From Hephaestia sp. MAHUQ-44 (GTDB taxonomy: Bacteria > Pseudomonadota > Alphaproteobacteria > Sphingomonadales > Sphingomonadaceae): a stretch of DNA of 48,913 nt. This document shows positions 8,807 to 17,746 of the stretch, piece by piece (the stretch's first letter is position 1; each line of letters starts with the position of its first letter). The stretch covers positions 1 to 48,913 of the forward strand of contig NZ_JAMSLX010000020.1 of assembly GCF_023806085.1 (NCBI RefSeq). The letters are read 5' to 3'. Below the pieces are notes generated by a model. That model ran no database searches, was not told the DNA's origin, and was given only the letters and a program-made list of their open reading frames with translations. A program made the translations under genes and the position numbers.

Positions 8807-9333
8807 CGCGGCACCTCGTCGATCGTCGTCGCGCCCAGCCGTTCGAGCAGGGCGCGGACTTCCTTCAAGGCCTCTTGCTCATTGGTGGGAATGAACAGGA
8901 AGAAGCCGTCGCGCGTCGCGCGCTCGAAACGGTCGACGTAGAACAGCGGGTGGTGGTAACGCGGCAGGCCGCTGGTGGCGAATAGCCCGAAGATCATGAA
9001 CGAGACCGAGAACAGCACGGTCAGCTCGAACCCGATCAGCGCGAACGCCTGTAGCGGGATGAGCGGCCGGCCACCGATATCGAGCGAATAATTAAGGTTG
9101 ACGGCGATCTGCATCGCATAAGCCGCGACCAGCCCGACAATGCCACCGATCAGCCCGAGTCGGGGAATGCGCTTTTCGTGGAAACCCAGCGCGTCGGCGA
9201 CCTCGTCGACCGGGAACGGCGTGAAGGCGTCGAGCCCTTTGGCGCCCGCCTCGCGCGCGCCGCGTGCTGCTGCGACCAGCGTCTCGGGCGTGCCGAACTC
9301 GCCGAGCAGGCCGAGCGGCGGCGCGTCAGCCAT
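8803..9333 (-). CDS. actD: alternative complex III subunit ActD (DUF3341)
   Basis: A 176-aa protein with a cytoplasmic N-terminal alpha/beta part (LLGEFGTPETLVAAARGAREAGAKGLDAFTPFPVDE in pattern), two membrane helices (about 68-88 and 102-125) and a C-terminal tail ending in FFLFIPTNEQEALKEVRALLERLGA. This is the DUF3341 layout of ActD, a cofactor-free structural subunit. ATG 9333 is preferred over longer frames because it overlaps the end of actC by 8 nt, as the other genes do. Longer upstream frame residues are compositionally actC in the wrong frame. Confidence 0.92.
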   Translation of the reverse strand: MADAPPLGLLGEFGTPETLVAAARGAREAGAKGLDAFTPFPVDEVADALGFHEKRIPRLGLIGGIVGLVAAYAMQIAVNLNYSLDIGGRPLIPLQAFALIGFELTVLFSVSFMIFGLFATSGLPRYHHPLFYVDRFERATRDGFFLFIPTNEQEALKEVRALLERLGATTIDEVPR

Positions 9334-10669
9334 GCGCCGCCTCCTCGGCTTCCTCATGCTCCTCCTCCTTGATCTCGCTCGCCGAGATGACCGGCAGGAA
9401 ACGGACGAACAGCAGGAAGGGAACAAGGAACACGCCGCCCATCCCGGCGAACACCGACCAGTCCCAGAAGGTCGGCGCGAAATGGCCGTAAGAGGAAACC
9501 ATCCAGTCCTTGTAGAGCGAGGTTACGACCAGCATGAAGCGTTCCATCCACATGCCGATCGCAACCGACAGGCTGATCGCGAACAGGATCCACGGATTGC
9601 GCCGGAAGCGCCGCGACCACAGCAGCTGGATCGGCACGAAATTGAGGATCAGCGCGCCCCAATAGCTCCAGGCATATTGCCCGCCGAGCCGGTCGTGGAG
9701 CGTCGCCAGCTCCTGCCCGCCGGCATAGAGCGCATCGAAGATCTCGGAGAAATAGCCGTAGGCGGTCATCATGCCTGTGGCGAGCGTCGCCATGCCGAGC
9801 ATGTCGAGATGGCGCGGGGTAACGAGCGACCGAAGTGGCAGCGCGGCGCGCATGCAGACCGCGATCATGCCGACCACCGCGAACCCGGAAAATGCCGCGC
9901 CGAGCACAAAATATGGCGGGAACACCGTGCTGTTCCATCCCGGTATCGGCCCTGCGGCGAACAGCAGCGAAATCTCCGAATGAACCGAAACGACTAGCGG
10001 CACCGCGATCGCCGCGGTGATCGCATAGGCCTGCCGCCAGCGCCCCCAATGATACGCCGAACCGCGCCAGCCGAGCGAGATGATCCCGAAGAACACCTGA
10101 TAGCCGCGCGACTTCGCGCGGTCGCGCGCCGAAGCGAGATCGGGCAGGATGCCGATATACCAGAACATGAAGGAGACGATGAGATAGGTCAGCACCGCGA
10201 AGAAATCCCACGTCAGCGGGCTCTTGAACTGCGGCCAGACGGTCATCGAGTTGAAGTACGGCGCGATCCAGTAGAAATACCACGGCCGCCCGAGGTGGAT
10301 GATCGGATAGAGCCCGGCGCAAATCACCGCGCACAAGGTCATCGCCTCGGCGAAGCGGTTGAGCGAATTGCGCCAGTTGCGGTTGGAGATAAGCAACAGC
10401 GCCGAGATCAGCGTGCCGGCATGGCCGATGCCGAGGAACCAGACGTAATTGATGATGGGGAAGCCCCAACTAACGGGAATGGTGTTGCCCCACACCGTGA
10501 TGCCGTTCCCGAACACGACGGCGACCGAGACGAAGAACCAGATCAGCAGCGCCAGCGCGCCGGCGAAGCACAGCCACCAGCCGCGCGTCGCCGGAAATTC
10601 GAGCGGCAACTCGACGACTTCCTCGCCGACCTCGTCATATTCCTCGCACTCCGCCTTCTCGTCAGCCAT
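9326..10669 (-). CDS. actC: alternative complex III subunit ActC (NrfD/PsrC-like)
   Basis: A 447-aa membrane protein with a cytoplasmic acidic N-terminus, about 10 helices and an acidic C-terminal tail (KEEEHEEAEEAAHG). NrfD/PsrC signature regions include NYVWFLGIGHAGTLISA, HLGRPWYFYWIAPYFN, VVSVHSEISLLFA and IGMWMERFMLVVTSL. ActC holds the quinol-oxidation site and receives the iron-sulphur arm of ActB. Its start overlaps actB by 8 nt. Confidence 0.95.
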   Translation of the reverse strand: MADEKAECEEYDEVGEEVVELPLEFPATRGWWLCFAGALALLIWFFVSVAVVFGNGITVWGNTIPVSWGFPIINYVWFLGIGHAGTLISALLLISNRNWRNSLNRFAEAMTLCAVICAGLYPIIHLGRPWYFYWIAPYFNSMTVWPQFKSPLTWDFFAVLTYLIVSFMFWYIGILPDLASARDRAKSRGYQVFFGIISLGWRGSAYHWGRWRQAYAITAAIAVPLVVSVHSEISLLFAAGPIPGWNSTVFPPYFVLGAAFSGFAVVGMIAVCMRAALPLRSLVTPRHLDMLGMATLATGMMTAYGYFSEIFDALYAGGQELATLHDRLGGQYAWSYWGALILNFVPIQLLWSRRFRRNPWILFAISLSVAIGMWMERFMLVVTSLYKDWMVSSYGHFAPTFWDWSVFAGMGGVFLVPFLLFVRFLPVISASEIKEEEHEEAEEAAHG

Positions 10670-13541
10670 CCTCGCGCTCCCCGATACGCGCGGCGTAGCT
10701 GGTGCGCGGCCGGGTGTTCGCTTCTTCGAGCAACGTGTAGTCGCGCGGGGAAGCCTTGCGCCTGACCACCTCGGCTTGCGGATCGGCGATGTCGCCGAAG
10801 CTGATCGCGCCTGTCGGGCAGACCTGCTGGCAGGCGGTCTTGACCGCGCCGTCGGCGATCTGGGTGCCCGCGATCTTGGCAGCGATCCGCGCGGCGGAAA
10901 TGCGCTGGATGCAATAGGTGCATTTCTCCATCACGCCGCGCGCGCGGACGGTGACGTCGGGGTTGCGTTGCGCCTGGATACTCTCGGGCGCGTCGCGGGT
11001 GTAATCGTCCCAGTTGAAGCGGCGGACCTTGTAGGGGCAATAGGAAGCGCAGGTCCGCGTGCCGACGCAGCGATTGTAAACCTGGAGGTTGAGCCCTTCG
11101 GGACTATGCACCGAGGCGTTGACCGGGCAGCCCATCTCGCACGGCGCGTCCTCGCACTGCATGCATGGCACCGGCTGGACGTGGAGCAGCGGATCGCTCG
11201 GCGAGCCTTCGTAATAGCGATCGACGCGCAGCCAGTGCATCCGCCGACCGTTGCGCACCGCATCGCGCCCGACCATCGGAATGTTGTTCTCGGCGATGCA
11301 CGCGGTGACGCACGCACCGCAGCCGGTGCACAGGTCGAGATCGATCGACATGCCCCAATTGGGACGGGTGAGTTGTTTCTTTTCCCAGAAGCTCTGCTTG
11401 GGCTCTTTGGCCCGCTTGGGCGCGGTGTCGATAATGTCGACGACGCGGACCAGATCCTCGCCGTCGATCAGATGATGCTCCTGCGCGGCGGCGAGCATTC
11501 GGCGCCTGCCGGTCGGGGCCAGCGTCACCGTGCGGCGACCGACCAGCGGCGCGACATCGAAGCCCGCACCCTTCGCCACCTCGCCGAAACGACGGCCATA
11601 GCCGCGGTGGATCAGGACGGTGTCGTCGGCTTGCCCCGGCATCGCCCAGGCGATGCCGGTGACTGCCGCGTCGCCGGCCACCAGCCGCACTTCATCCCCG
11701 CTATCGATGCCGCGTTCGACCGCGAGCGCCGGCGCGATGAGCACGGCATTGTCCCAGGTCAGCGTCGTCACCGGCTTCGGCGCTTCCTGCGCCCAGGGAT
11801 TATTGGCGAGCCGTCCGTCCCACACGCCCGGATCGGGGCGGATGAGGAGTTCAAGATCCTCGGTTGGGGTGCGTGCCGCCGTGACGACGGGGCGCACCGT
11901 GGGCGTCGCGACAGGCGGCAGCGGAGGCTCGGGCGCGATGCCCTTGAGCAGCGCCCGGTCCCAATTGGGCTGGAGCGTGGCCCAGCGTTCCGCCCAGGTC
12001 TGTTGGACGAGCGCGTGGTCCGACGCGGCGAAATCACCGCCGATCGCCGCCAGCATCGCGTGGATCGGGCGGACGGCATAGAACGGACGCACCAACGGTT
12101 GCCCGATCACCGCCGTCCCATCGGCGGCGCGGCTGTCGCTCCAGCTTTCGAGGCCGTGCGCGAGCGGGGCGTGCCAGCCGCACGCGTCGCCGGTCTCGTC
12201 GCACCACAGCCCGGCGTGCAGGCTGAATTCAACCTTGGCGAGGGCGCGTGCGAAAACACTTCCTTGCGCCGCGGCATACACCGGGTTGGAATCCAAGACC
12301 GCGAGCGTCGAGACGCGGTTGGCCGCCATGTCCGCGACCAGCGCGTCGAGCGTGCGCTCGGGCGGCGGCGTCGGCCGAAGCGGCTCGGAAAAGCGCGTCG
12401 TCGTGGGAAGGTTGCCGAGCCGCGCGTCAATCGCCCAGCCGAGCGCTTGCGTGTCGGGCGGCTGCTCGTCGCCCACCAGCACCAGGCCGCGCCCTTTCGA
12501 TGCGGCCAGCGACTTGGCCGCGCGCTCGATCCACTGCGCCTCCCGGTCGGTGAGCGCGGCGGCCTCGTTGCCAACCCCGAACACCCGCGCGAGCGCCGCA
12601 ACCAGCGCAGGGATGCGCGATGGCGCAGCGATCAGCCGGTCGAGCGAGCGGCCGCCGCTCAGCGTCGGCGAGGGCTCGGCGACCATCCAGTCGGCGCGGC
12701 CGGCGCCCTGCTGGAAAGCGCGGCGGCGCGCCGACCAGGCGAGGCTGTTAAGCGTCTGGCGCGGCCCCGGCCCGAGCGGATCGGCGTCGAACAGCACCAC
12801 CGCCTCGGCACGGTCGAGCAGCGGCGTCGCATCGAGCGCGCGGCCGAAGGCGAGCGTGGTCGCGATATGCATCCCTCCATCGTCGACCGGCTCGAACACG
12901 TGCCAGCGCGCCTGCGGCCAGCGCGCGAGCAGCGCCTCGATCTGACGTAACAATGTGGGGGAGGTGACGGCGCAGGTCAGCAGCCGGAAGCCCTTTCCCT
13001 GCGTCGCGTCGAGCATTGCCGCGCGACCGGCGAGCGCGGTATCGAGCCGCGGCCAGTCGACCGGCGTCCCCTTCTCGCGCGGTGCCTGCGAGCGTTCGGG
13101 ATCGTAGAGGTCGAGCAATTGTGCTTGGGTGAAGGGATCGGTCGCGCCGCGGCTGGCGGGATGATCGGGATTGCCCTCCAGCTTGGTCGGGCGGCCGACA
13201 TTGGTGGTGCCGATCACCGGCTGCGCGATGCCGGCGAACGGCACCATCGTGGCGTAGAATTGCGGGCGGCCGGGGATCAAATGCTCGGGGTCCTCGACAT
13301 AGGGCATCGCGCGGTCGTCGGGGTCCGCCTCGCAGCCGGCCAGCCCGGCCAGCGCCAGCGACGCGCCGAACGCGCGCAGCACGCCGCGCCGGTTCCAGTC
13401 GAACGACGCGAGCGCGGGAAATTCCTGCGCCAGCGCCGCGCGGAAATCAGGTGTGTCGGCCAACTCGTCCAGCCCGCGCCAGAAGCGCCGGCCGCCTTGC
13501 CCGCGGAGCGCTGCGAGCGCTTCTTTCCAGCGCGCGCTCAT
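10662..13541 (-). CDS. actB: alternative complex III iron-sulphur/molybdopterin-like subunit ActB
   Basis: A 959-aa fusion. Residues about 48-70 carry a Tat-like signal (DWNRRGVLRAFGASLALAG) ending in a lipobox-like LAGC. A molybdopterin-oxidoreductase-like domain, which in ActB lacks the cofactor, covers about 80-690. The C-terminus (about 730-915) is a ferredoxin-type domain with four cysteine sets: CTGCGACVTAC, CMQCEDAPCEMGC, CVGTRTCASYC and CTYCIQ..CQQVCPTGAI. These predict three 4Fe-4S clusters and one 3Fe-4S cluster. The start at 13541 overlaps the actA stop as ATGA; an ATG six codons upstream (13559) is an alternative. It carries electrons from the quinol site in ActC to the haems of ActA/ActE. 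Confidence 0.95.
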   Translation of the reverse strand: MSARWKEALAALRGQGGRRFWRGLDELADTPDFRAALAQEFPALASFDWNRRGVLRAFGASLALAGLAGCEADPDDRAMPYVEDPEHLIPGRPQFYATMVPFAGIAQPVIGTTNVGRPTKLEGNPDHPASRGATDPFTQAQLLDLYDPERSQAPREKGTPVDWPRLDTALAGRAAMLDATQGKGFRLLTCAVTSPTLLRQIEALLARWPQARWHVFEPVDDGGMHIATTLAFGRALDATPLLDRAEAVVLFDADPLGPGPRQTLNSLAWSARRRAFQQGAGRADWMVAEPSPTLSGGRSLDRLIAAPSRIPALVAALARVFGVGNEAAALTDREAQWIERAAKSLAASKGRGLVLVGDEQPPDTQALGWAIDARLGNLPTTTRFSEPLRPTPPPERTLDALVADMAANRVSTLAVLDSNPVYAAAQGSVFARALAKVEFSLHAGLWCDETGDACGWHAPLAHGLESWSDSRAADGTAVIGQPLVRPFYAVRPIHAMLAAIGGDFAASDHALVQQTWAERWATLQPNWDRALLKGIAPEPPLPPVATPTVRPVVTAARTPTEDLELLIRPDPGVWDGRLANNPWAQEAPKPVTTLTWDNAVLIAPALAVERGIDSGDEVRLVAGDAAVTGIAWAMPGQADDTVLIHRGYGRRFGEVAKGAGFDVAPLVGRRTVTLAPTGRRRMLAAAQEHHLIDGEDLVRVVDIIDTAPKRAKEPKQSFWEKKQLTRPNWGMSIDLDLCTGCGACVTACIAENNIPMVGRDAVRNGRRMHWLRVDRYYEGSPSDPLLHVQPVPCMQCEDAPCEMGCPVNASVHSPEGLNLQVYNRCVGTRTCASYCPYKVRRFNWDDYTRDAPESIQAQRNPDVTVRARGVMEKCTYCIQRISAARIAAKIAGTQIADGAVKTACQQVCPTGAISFGDIADPQAEVVRRKASPRDYTLLEEANTRPRTSYAARIGEREDG

Positions 13542-14200
13542 CGGTGACAGATGTCGCATTTATCGAGCCGGTTCGGATCGAGGTGATAGCGTTTCGCTGC
13601 CGCCAGCGCGAAGCGGCGGTGGGTCGCATCGTCCCACACGAGCGGCGTCATTCGCGTCACCTGATCCCTTGGGCCAACCCTACTCGCCGGATTGCGGTGG
13701 CAATCGAGGCAGAAGCGCATCTCGAACGGGTGCGCGCGCGCGAGCAGTGGCATGGTGTCGACGCGGCCGTGGCATTCGACGCACGCGACCCCGCGCGCGA
13801 TGTGGATTGAATGGTTGAAATAGACATAGTCGGGAAGCTTGGCGACGCGATTCCACTGCAACGGCTCGCCGCTGGCGAGGCTTTGCCGCACGGGTGCGAG
13901 CATCTCGGCGCCCGTCCAGATCTGCGAATGGCAAGTCATGCAGACATGCGTCGAGGGAAAGTCGGCGTGCGCGCTGGTCTCGACCGTCGCGTGGCAGAAG
14001 CGGCAGTCCAGCCCCAGCCCGGCGACGTGATGCTTGTGGCTGAACGGCACCGGCTGCTCAACGCCCCAGCCGACCCTGCTCTGGAAATTCGACCAGCCGG
14101 CGGTCGGGCCGAGCAGCACCAGCGCAACCCCGCCGACGATGACGGCGATCATGATGAGGCGCGCATAGGTATCCGCCGACGGTCGGAAGATCTGGGCCAT
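13538..14200 (-). CDS. actA: alternative complex III pentahaem cytochrome c ActA
   Basis: A 220-aa protein with an N-terminal membrane anchor (about 14-32) and five haem c motifs: CRFCH (66-70), CMTCH (87-91), CVECH (140-144), CLDCH (164-168) and CDICH (215-219). Five haems on a short membrane-anchored protein match ActA. It is the first gene of the run; 191 nt separate it from the upstream glycosidase-like gene. ATG 14200 is chosen; a TTG directly upstream is the only nearby alternative. The Shine-Dalgarno is weak. Confidence 0.95.
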   Translation of the reverse strand: MAQIFRPSADTYARLIMIAVIVGGVALVLLGPTAGWSNFQSRVGWGVEQPVPFSHKHHVAGLGLDCRFCHATVETSAHADFPSTHVCMTCHSQIWTGAEMLAPVRQSLASGEPLQWNRVAKLPDYVYFNHSIHIARGVACVECHGRVDTMPLLARAHPFEMRFCLDCHRNPASRVGPRDQVTRMTPLVWDDATHRRFALAAAKRYHLDPNRLDKCDICHR

Positions 14201-14391
14201 CAATCGTCGGGATCGGATCGGCTCGTTGGAAACCGGGGGCGGCCGTTCCAGACATCCAGCGACGCAGCAACGAGCCAGACGCTCATTTTCATCCTCCCTT
14301 TCGAAGACCGAACGCGTCGCACCCGCAATCGGTCCAATCGGTATTGAGAGGCTATTGTTGTCTTCGGCTATTCCTCGTCATGTGCCATGTC

Positions 14392-15273
14392 TCAGGATTG
14401 CGATCGGTGGAGGCGGGCGCGCTTCAACGATCGGTCATTGTGCGTGAAGTAGAGCCACAGCTCGCCCTCTGATGCAACGACGGAAGCCGCGAACGCTACT
14501 CTGTGGCCACCGGGGCCGGCGCTCGTTGGCGCTTCGATAAGGGCTTCGTGGCAGCGTTCGAGCTGGTGTGAGAGTGTGTCGTCTAACTGCACCCATCCGA
14601 TCTGCCAGACAGCATCCTCGTTCGCGCCGTTGTAGAACATGATCGGGCCGCCGGGCTCGTCGATCAGGATCGGGCCGGTGGAAAGATGCCAGCCGTCCCA
14701 ATCGCCGGGGCGCGACGCCAGCGGGTCCGGTCGTTCTGCCCAGGGGCCTGAAGGGCCATCGGCTTCGGCCCGGCCGATATGTGAATGGCCCTTGCAGCTA
14801 TATTCGAACAGCAGGAGCCAGCCTGCTCCCCGTCGCTCCACGGTCGCTTCCTTGGTATTGTGGTCTCTAGGCGTCGACGGATGCGCGACGCCGCGCTTTT
14901 CGAGCGATCGGATATCCGGCCCCTGCGCCCACAAGAGCTGCGCGACGCCATCGCTCCGCACGCCGGTATAATAGACGAGGCAACCGTCATCGACATGGAC
15001 GACGGTTGGATCTTCGCAGCCTTTGGTGTCGAAATCCTGCGGCCCAGGCAGGAGCAAAGGCTGCTCGTCGGCGGTGAAGTCCAGACCGTCTCCCTGCGCC
15101 AGCCACAGAGAACCCGTTGTGGGCGCATCATCGTCGACCACGCGAAACAGCATCCGGAACCTGTCGGCGTCCTTCCAGACATAGGGGCTCATCAGCTGCT
15201 TCCGGACAAGGTCGGCCTTTCCTCGAAGCCGGATATCCTCGATTCCGGCGACGTCGAAGCCAGCCCCGGTCAA
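14392..15273 (-). CDS. five-bladed beta-propeller glycosidase-like protein (GH43/GH130 type)
   Basis: A 293-aa protein with repeated blade motifs typical of glycosidase propellers (families GH43, GH130 and relatives): SPYVWKDADRFRMLFR, GCEDPTVVHVDDGCLVYYTG, EATVERRGAGWLLLFEYS, STGPILIDEPGGPIMFYNG and EGELWLYFTHND. Acidic residues (Asp in EDPT, Glu in KEAT) sit where the catalytic or sugar-contacting carboxylates are in these families. There is no signal peptide. The start is taken as TTG 15273, giving a TTGA overlap with the SDR stop, like the other overlaps in this operon. The activity could be hydrolytic or phosphorolytic and cannot be fixed from sequence alone. Confidence 0.7.
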   Translation of the reverse strand: MTGAGFDVAGIEDIRLRGKADLVRKQLMSPYVWKDADRFRMLFRVVDDDAPTTGSLWLAQGDGLDFTADEQPLLLPGPQDFDTKGCEDPTVVHVDDGCLVYYTGVRSDGVAQLLWAQGPDIRSLEKRGVAHPSTPRDHNTKEATVERRGAGWLLLFEYSCKGHSHIGRAEADGPSGPWAERPDPLASRPGDWDGWHLSTGPILIDEPGGPIMFYNGANEDAVWQIGWVQLDDTLSHQLERCHEALIEAPTSAGPGGHRVAFAASVVASEGELWLYFTHNDRSLKRARLHRSQS

Positions 15274-16052
15274 GCGCCGAGCGCCAGCATCTTGGACAGG
15301 CCGCCATCGATCGTCAGTGTCGACGCCGTGAAATAGGCGCCGGCAGAAGAGGCGAGGAACACCGCCGCCGCGGCAATCTCCTCCGGCTGGCCTGCGCGTT
15401 TGAGAGGGATGAACTCCGTCTTGATCTTGCGGACGATCCAGTGATCCTTCGCCGCCTGGTTCATCGGGGTCAGGATCATGCCGGGGGCGATCGCGTTGAC
15501 GGTGATGCCGTCGCCCGCGACCTCTAGCGCCAGCGTTTCGGTGAAGTTCTTCTGGCCTCCCTTCGCCGCCATGTAATCCGCGCCGCCCACGCGCATGACC
15601 TCGGCATGGATCGAGGTGATGTTGATGATCGCGCCGCCCTTCTTGTCCCGCCGGAGGTCGCGCACAAAGCGGCGGCAGGTGAGGAACGTGCCGCTGAGGT
15701 CGGTCAGGATCATATCCTGCCATTGACGGAGCTCCATGTCGGCGACCTCGGTGCCGGACATGTTGAGTCCGGCCGAATTCACCAGAATATCCGGCGGGCC
15801 CAGCGTTTCGGCGACCCGATCGAAGCATGTTTCCACGGCGGCCTCTTCGCGGACATCGCTGCGCAGCGCGATAACTTCGCAGCCCTTTTGCCGGATATCG
15901 TCGGCCGTCCTCGCCGCGCTTTCTTCATCGTCGAGATAGGTGATCGCGACATCGGCGCCGGCGTCGGCAAGCGCCCTGGCGCAGGCCGCTCCGATCCCCG
16001 AATCCCCGCCGGTCACCAAGGCGGTCCTCCCTGTCAGAACACCTTCAAACAT
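15270..16052 (-). CDS. SDR family oxidoreductase (glucose-dehydrogenase-like)
   Basis: A 260-aa classical short-chain dehydrogenase. The cofactor motif TGGDSGIG lies near residue 13, NSAG in the middle, the catalytic Ser in NITSIH, the YMAAKGG active-site Tyr and Lys, and the C-terminal IDGG. Asp following the second beta-strand (AITYLDD) leaves NAD(H) versus NADP(H) open. The start is uncertain. ATG 16052 gives the usual SDR N-terminus but lacks a ribosome site; GTG at 16070, six codons earlier, has GGAGG 13 nt upstream. It lies 50 nt downstream of the GMC gene and overlaps the glycosidase-like gene by 4 nt. Probably acts on a sugar or polyol together with the GMC enzyme. Confidence 0.88.
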   Translation of the reverse strand: MFEGVLTGRTALVTGGDSGIGAACARALADAGADVAITYLDDEESAARTADDIRQKGCEVIALRSDVREEAAVETCFDRVAETLGPPDILVNSAGLNMSGTEVADMELRQWQDMILTDLSGTFLTCRRFVRDLRRDKKGGAIINITSIHAEVMRVGGADYMAAKGGQKNFTETLALEVAGDGITVNAIAPGMILTPMNQAAKDHWIVRKIKTEFIPLKRAGQPEEIAAAAVFLASSAGAYFTASTLTIDGGLSKMLALGA

Positions 16053-16102
16053 GATGCGAAAGCGAATCACCCCGAAGTTGGTTCCTCCCCGGAAATGACC
16101 GC

Positions 16103-17746
16103 CTAAAGATCGCCGCGCGCGCCGAGCGCCTTGATGCGGTCGCCGGTGCGGCAGGCGATCGCCTGGATGGTCAGCGACGGATTGACCCCGCCGACGGTCG
16201 GGAACACCGATCCGTCGCAAACCCACAGATTGGGGATGTCCCAGCTTCGGCAATCGGCATCGACGACGCTGGTCGCCGGATCGTCACCCATTCGCGCGGT
16301 GCCGTTCAAGTGGCAGGTGTCCTCCATCTCCTTCCAACGCTCGGTAGCGCCGGTCGCCGCTAGGCTACGGTCCATGAAATCGACCGCATGGACGATCATC
16401 GCTTTCTCGTTCTCGCGATAGGAGAAGGTGATGCGCGGGATGCGCAGGCCGTATTGATCGGTTTCGTCGGCCAGCGTCACGCGGTTGCGCTCGTCGGGCA
16501 ATACCTCGCCGACCATCTTGAGGCCGACCGAATGGTTGCTGCGCGCCATCTCGTCGATCAGCGCCTGCCCCCACAGCCCGCGCCCGCCAGCCAGCGTCTT
16601 GGCCCAGGTGATCGGCAGCGGCCCCTGGCTCATGTAGCACCAGCCGCCGAAATAGTCCTTGCCGGCATCCTCGTAATTCCAGTGTTCGGAGATCGCGAGG
16701 CTGGGCGGCCCCTTGTAGGAGCGCACCTCGTCCTCGACCTGCCCCCAGGCGGCCTGGTTGAGCTGAACCATCAGATTCTTGCCGACCAGCCCCGAGGAAT
16801 TGGCGAGCCCGTCGGGGAATTCGTCATTGGCGGAGTTGAGCAGCAGCCGCGGCGTCTCGATCGCATAGCCGGCGACGACGACGTTCCTCGCCTTCTGGAA
16901 GCGCCATTCGCCCCCGCGCCGGTAATGCACGCCGGTGGCGCGGCCGTTCCGCGTCTCGATCCGTCCGACCATCGCGAGATCGCGGATTTCGGCCCCCGCC
17001 TTCAGCGCACGCGGCAACCATGTGACGAGCGCCGATTGCTTGGCGTTGGTCGAGCAGCCGGTAACGCAGAAGCCGCGATAGACGCATGGATGCGCGCGCC
17101 CACGCGGCGCCGACAGGGTGGCGATCGGCGTCTCGGTCCATTGGATGCCGAGCGCCTCGGCGCCACGCGCGAGATAGTCGGCCGAAGCACTCAGCGGGTG
17201 CGCGCGATAGGGATAACGCGGCCGCCTGGGTCCCCACGGATAGGTGAGCGGTCCCGCTATGCACAGCGCGCGCTCGACCTCACCGTAATAGCGCCACATC
17301 TCGCGCCAATCGACTGGCCAGTCGGCGCCATAGCCGAGCTTGGTGCGCGCCTTGAACCATTTGGGGCGGAAGCGCAGCGACACCATCGCGAAATGCACCG
17401 TCGAGCCGCCGACCGACTTGCCCGAATTGTTGCCGCCCATCTTGAGCGGCGTGTCGCCGTCGACGATCCGCTCGTCGGTCCAGTAGAGCTTTTCCTGATG
17501 GGTTTCGTCGGAGGCGAAATCCTCCAGCGGCCGCCAATACGGCCCGGCGTCCATCGCCACCACCGAGAAACCGGCTTCGGCGAGCTTGCAGGCGAGCGTG
17601 CCGCCTCCCGCGCCGGTGCCGACGATGACGAAATCGACCGCCTCGCTTTCGGGATAGCATTGCATCGGCACCCACCCGCCGGGCGCAAATACGTCGGGCG
17701 CGCGGCCGGCGACGGCGCGCGGCGAATGCTGCGGATCACCGCTCAT
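16103..17746 (-). CDS. GMC family FAD-dependent oxidoreductase
   Basis: A 547-aa glucose-methanol-choline oxidoreductase. The FAD dinucleotide motif is VIVGTGAGGG (about 40-49). GGNNSGKSVGGSTVHFA is the second GMC signature, and the C-terminal HLNGTARMG carries the active-site histidine, followed by the FPTVGGVNPSLTIQAIA FAD-binding end. The cysteine-containing CVYRGFCVTGCSTNAK segment is typical of the sorbitol/gluconate-type subfamily. No signal peptide is seen, nor on its partner subunit. It overlaps the subunit-3 gene by 4 nt (ATGA). Likely oxidises a sugar, sugar acid or alcohol with electrons going to a membrane acceptor; the substrate is unknown. Confidence 0.93.
   Translation of the reverse strand: MSGDPQHSPRAVAGRAPDVFAPGGWVPMQCYPESEAVDFVIVGTGAGGGTLACKLAEAGFSVVAMDAGPYWRPLEDFASDETHQEKLYWTDERIVDGDTPLKMGGNNSGKSVGGSTVHFAMVSLRFRPKWFKARTKLGYGADWPVDWREMWRYYGEVERALCIAGPLTYPWGPRRPRYPYRAHPLSASADYLARGAEALGIQWTETPIATLSAPRGRAHPCVYRGFCVTGCSTNAKQSALVTWLPRALKAGAEIRDLAMVGRIETRNGRATGVHYRRGGEWRFQKARNVVVAGYAIETPRLLLNSANDEFPDGLANSSGLVGKNLMVQLNQAAWGQVEDEVRSYKGPPSLAISEHWNYEDAGKDYFGGWCYMSQGPLPITWAKTLAGGRGLWGQALIDEMARSNHSVGLKMVGEVLPDERNRVTLADETDQYGLRIPRITFSYRENEKAMIVHAVDFMDRSLAATGATERWKEMEDTCHLNGTARMGDDPATSVVDADCRSWDIPNLWVCDGSVFPTVGGVNPSLTIQAIACRTGDRIKALGARGDL

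Noticed and set aside
10449..12950. An 833-codon plus-strand open frame opposite actB/actC
   Set aside because: It lies antisense to clearly coding ActB with four Fe-S motifs. Its translation is Arg/Ala/Gly/His-rich low-complexity, as expected of the complement of G+C-rich coding DNA.
14201..14391. EcfG-type promoter search before actA (GGAAA and CGTT both occur)
   Set aside because: The elements are about 11 nt apart on the wrong strand for actA, so the spacing rule is not met.
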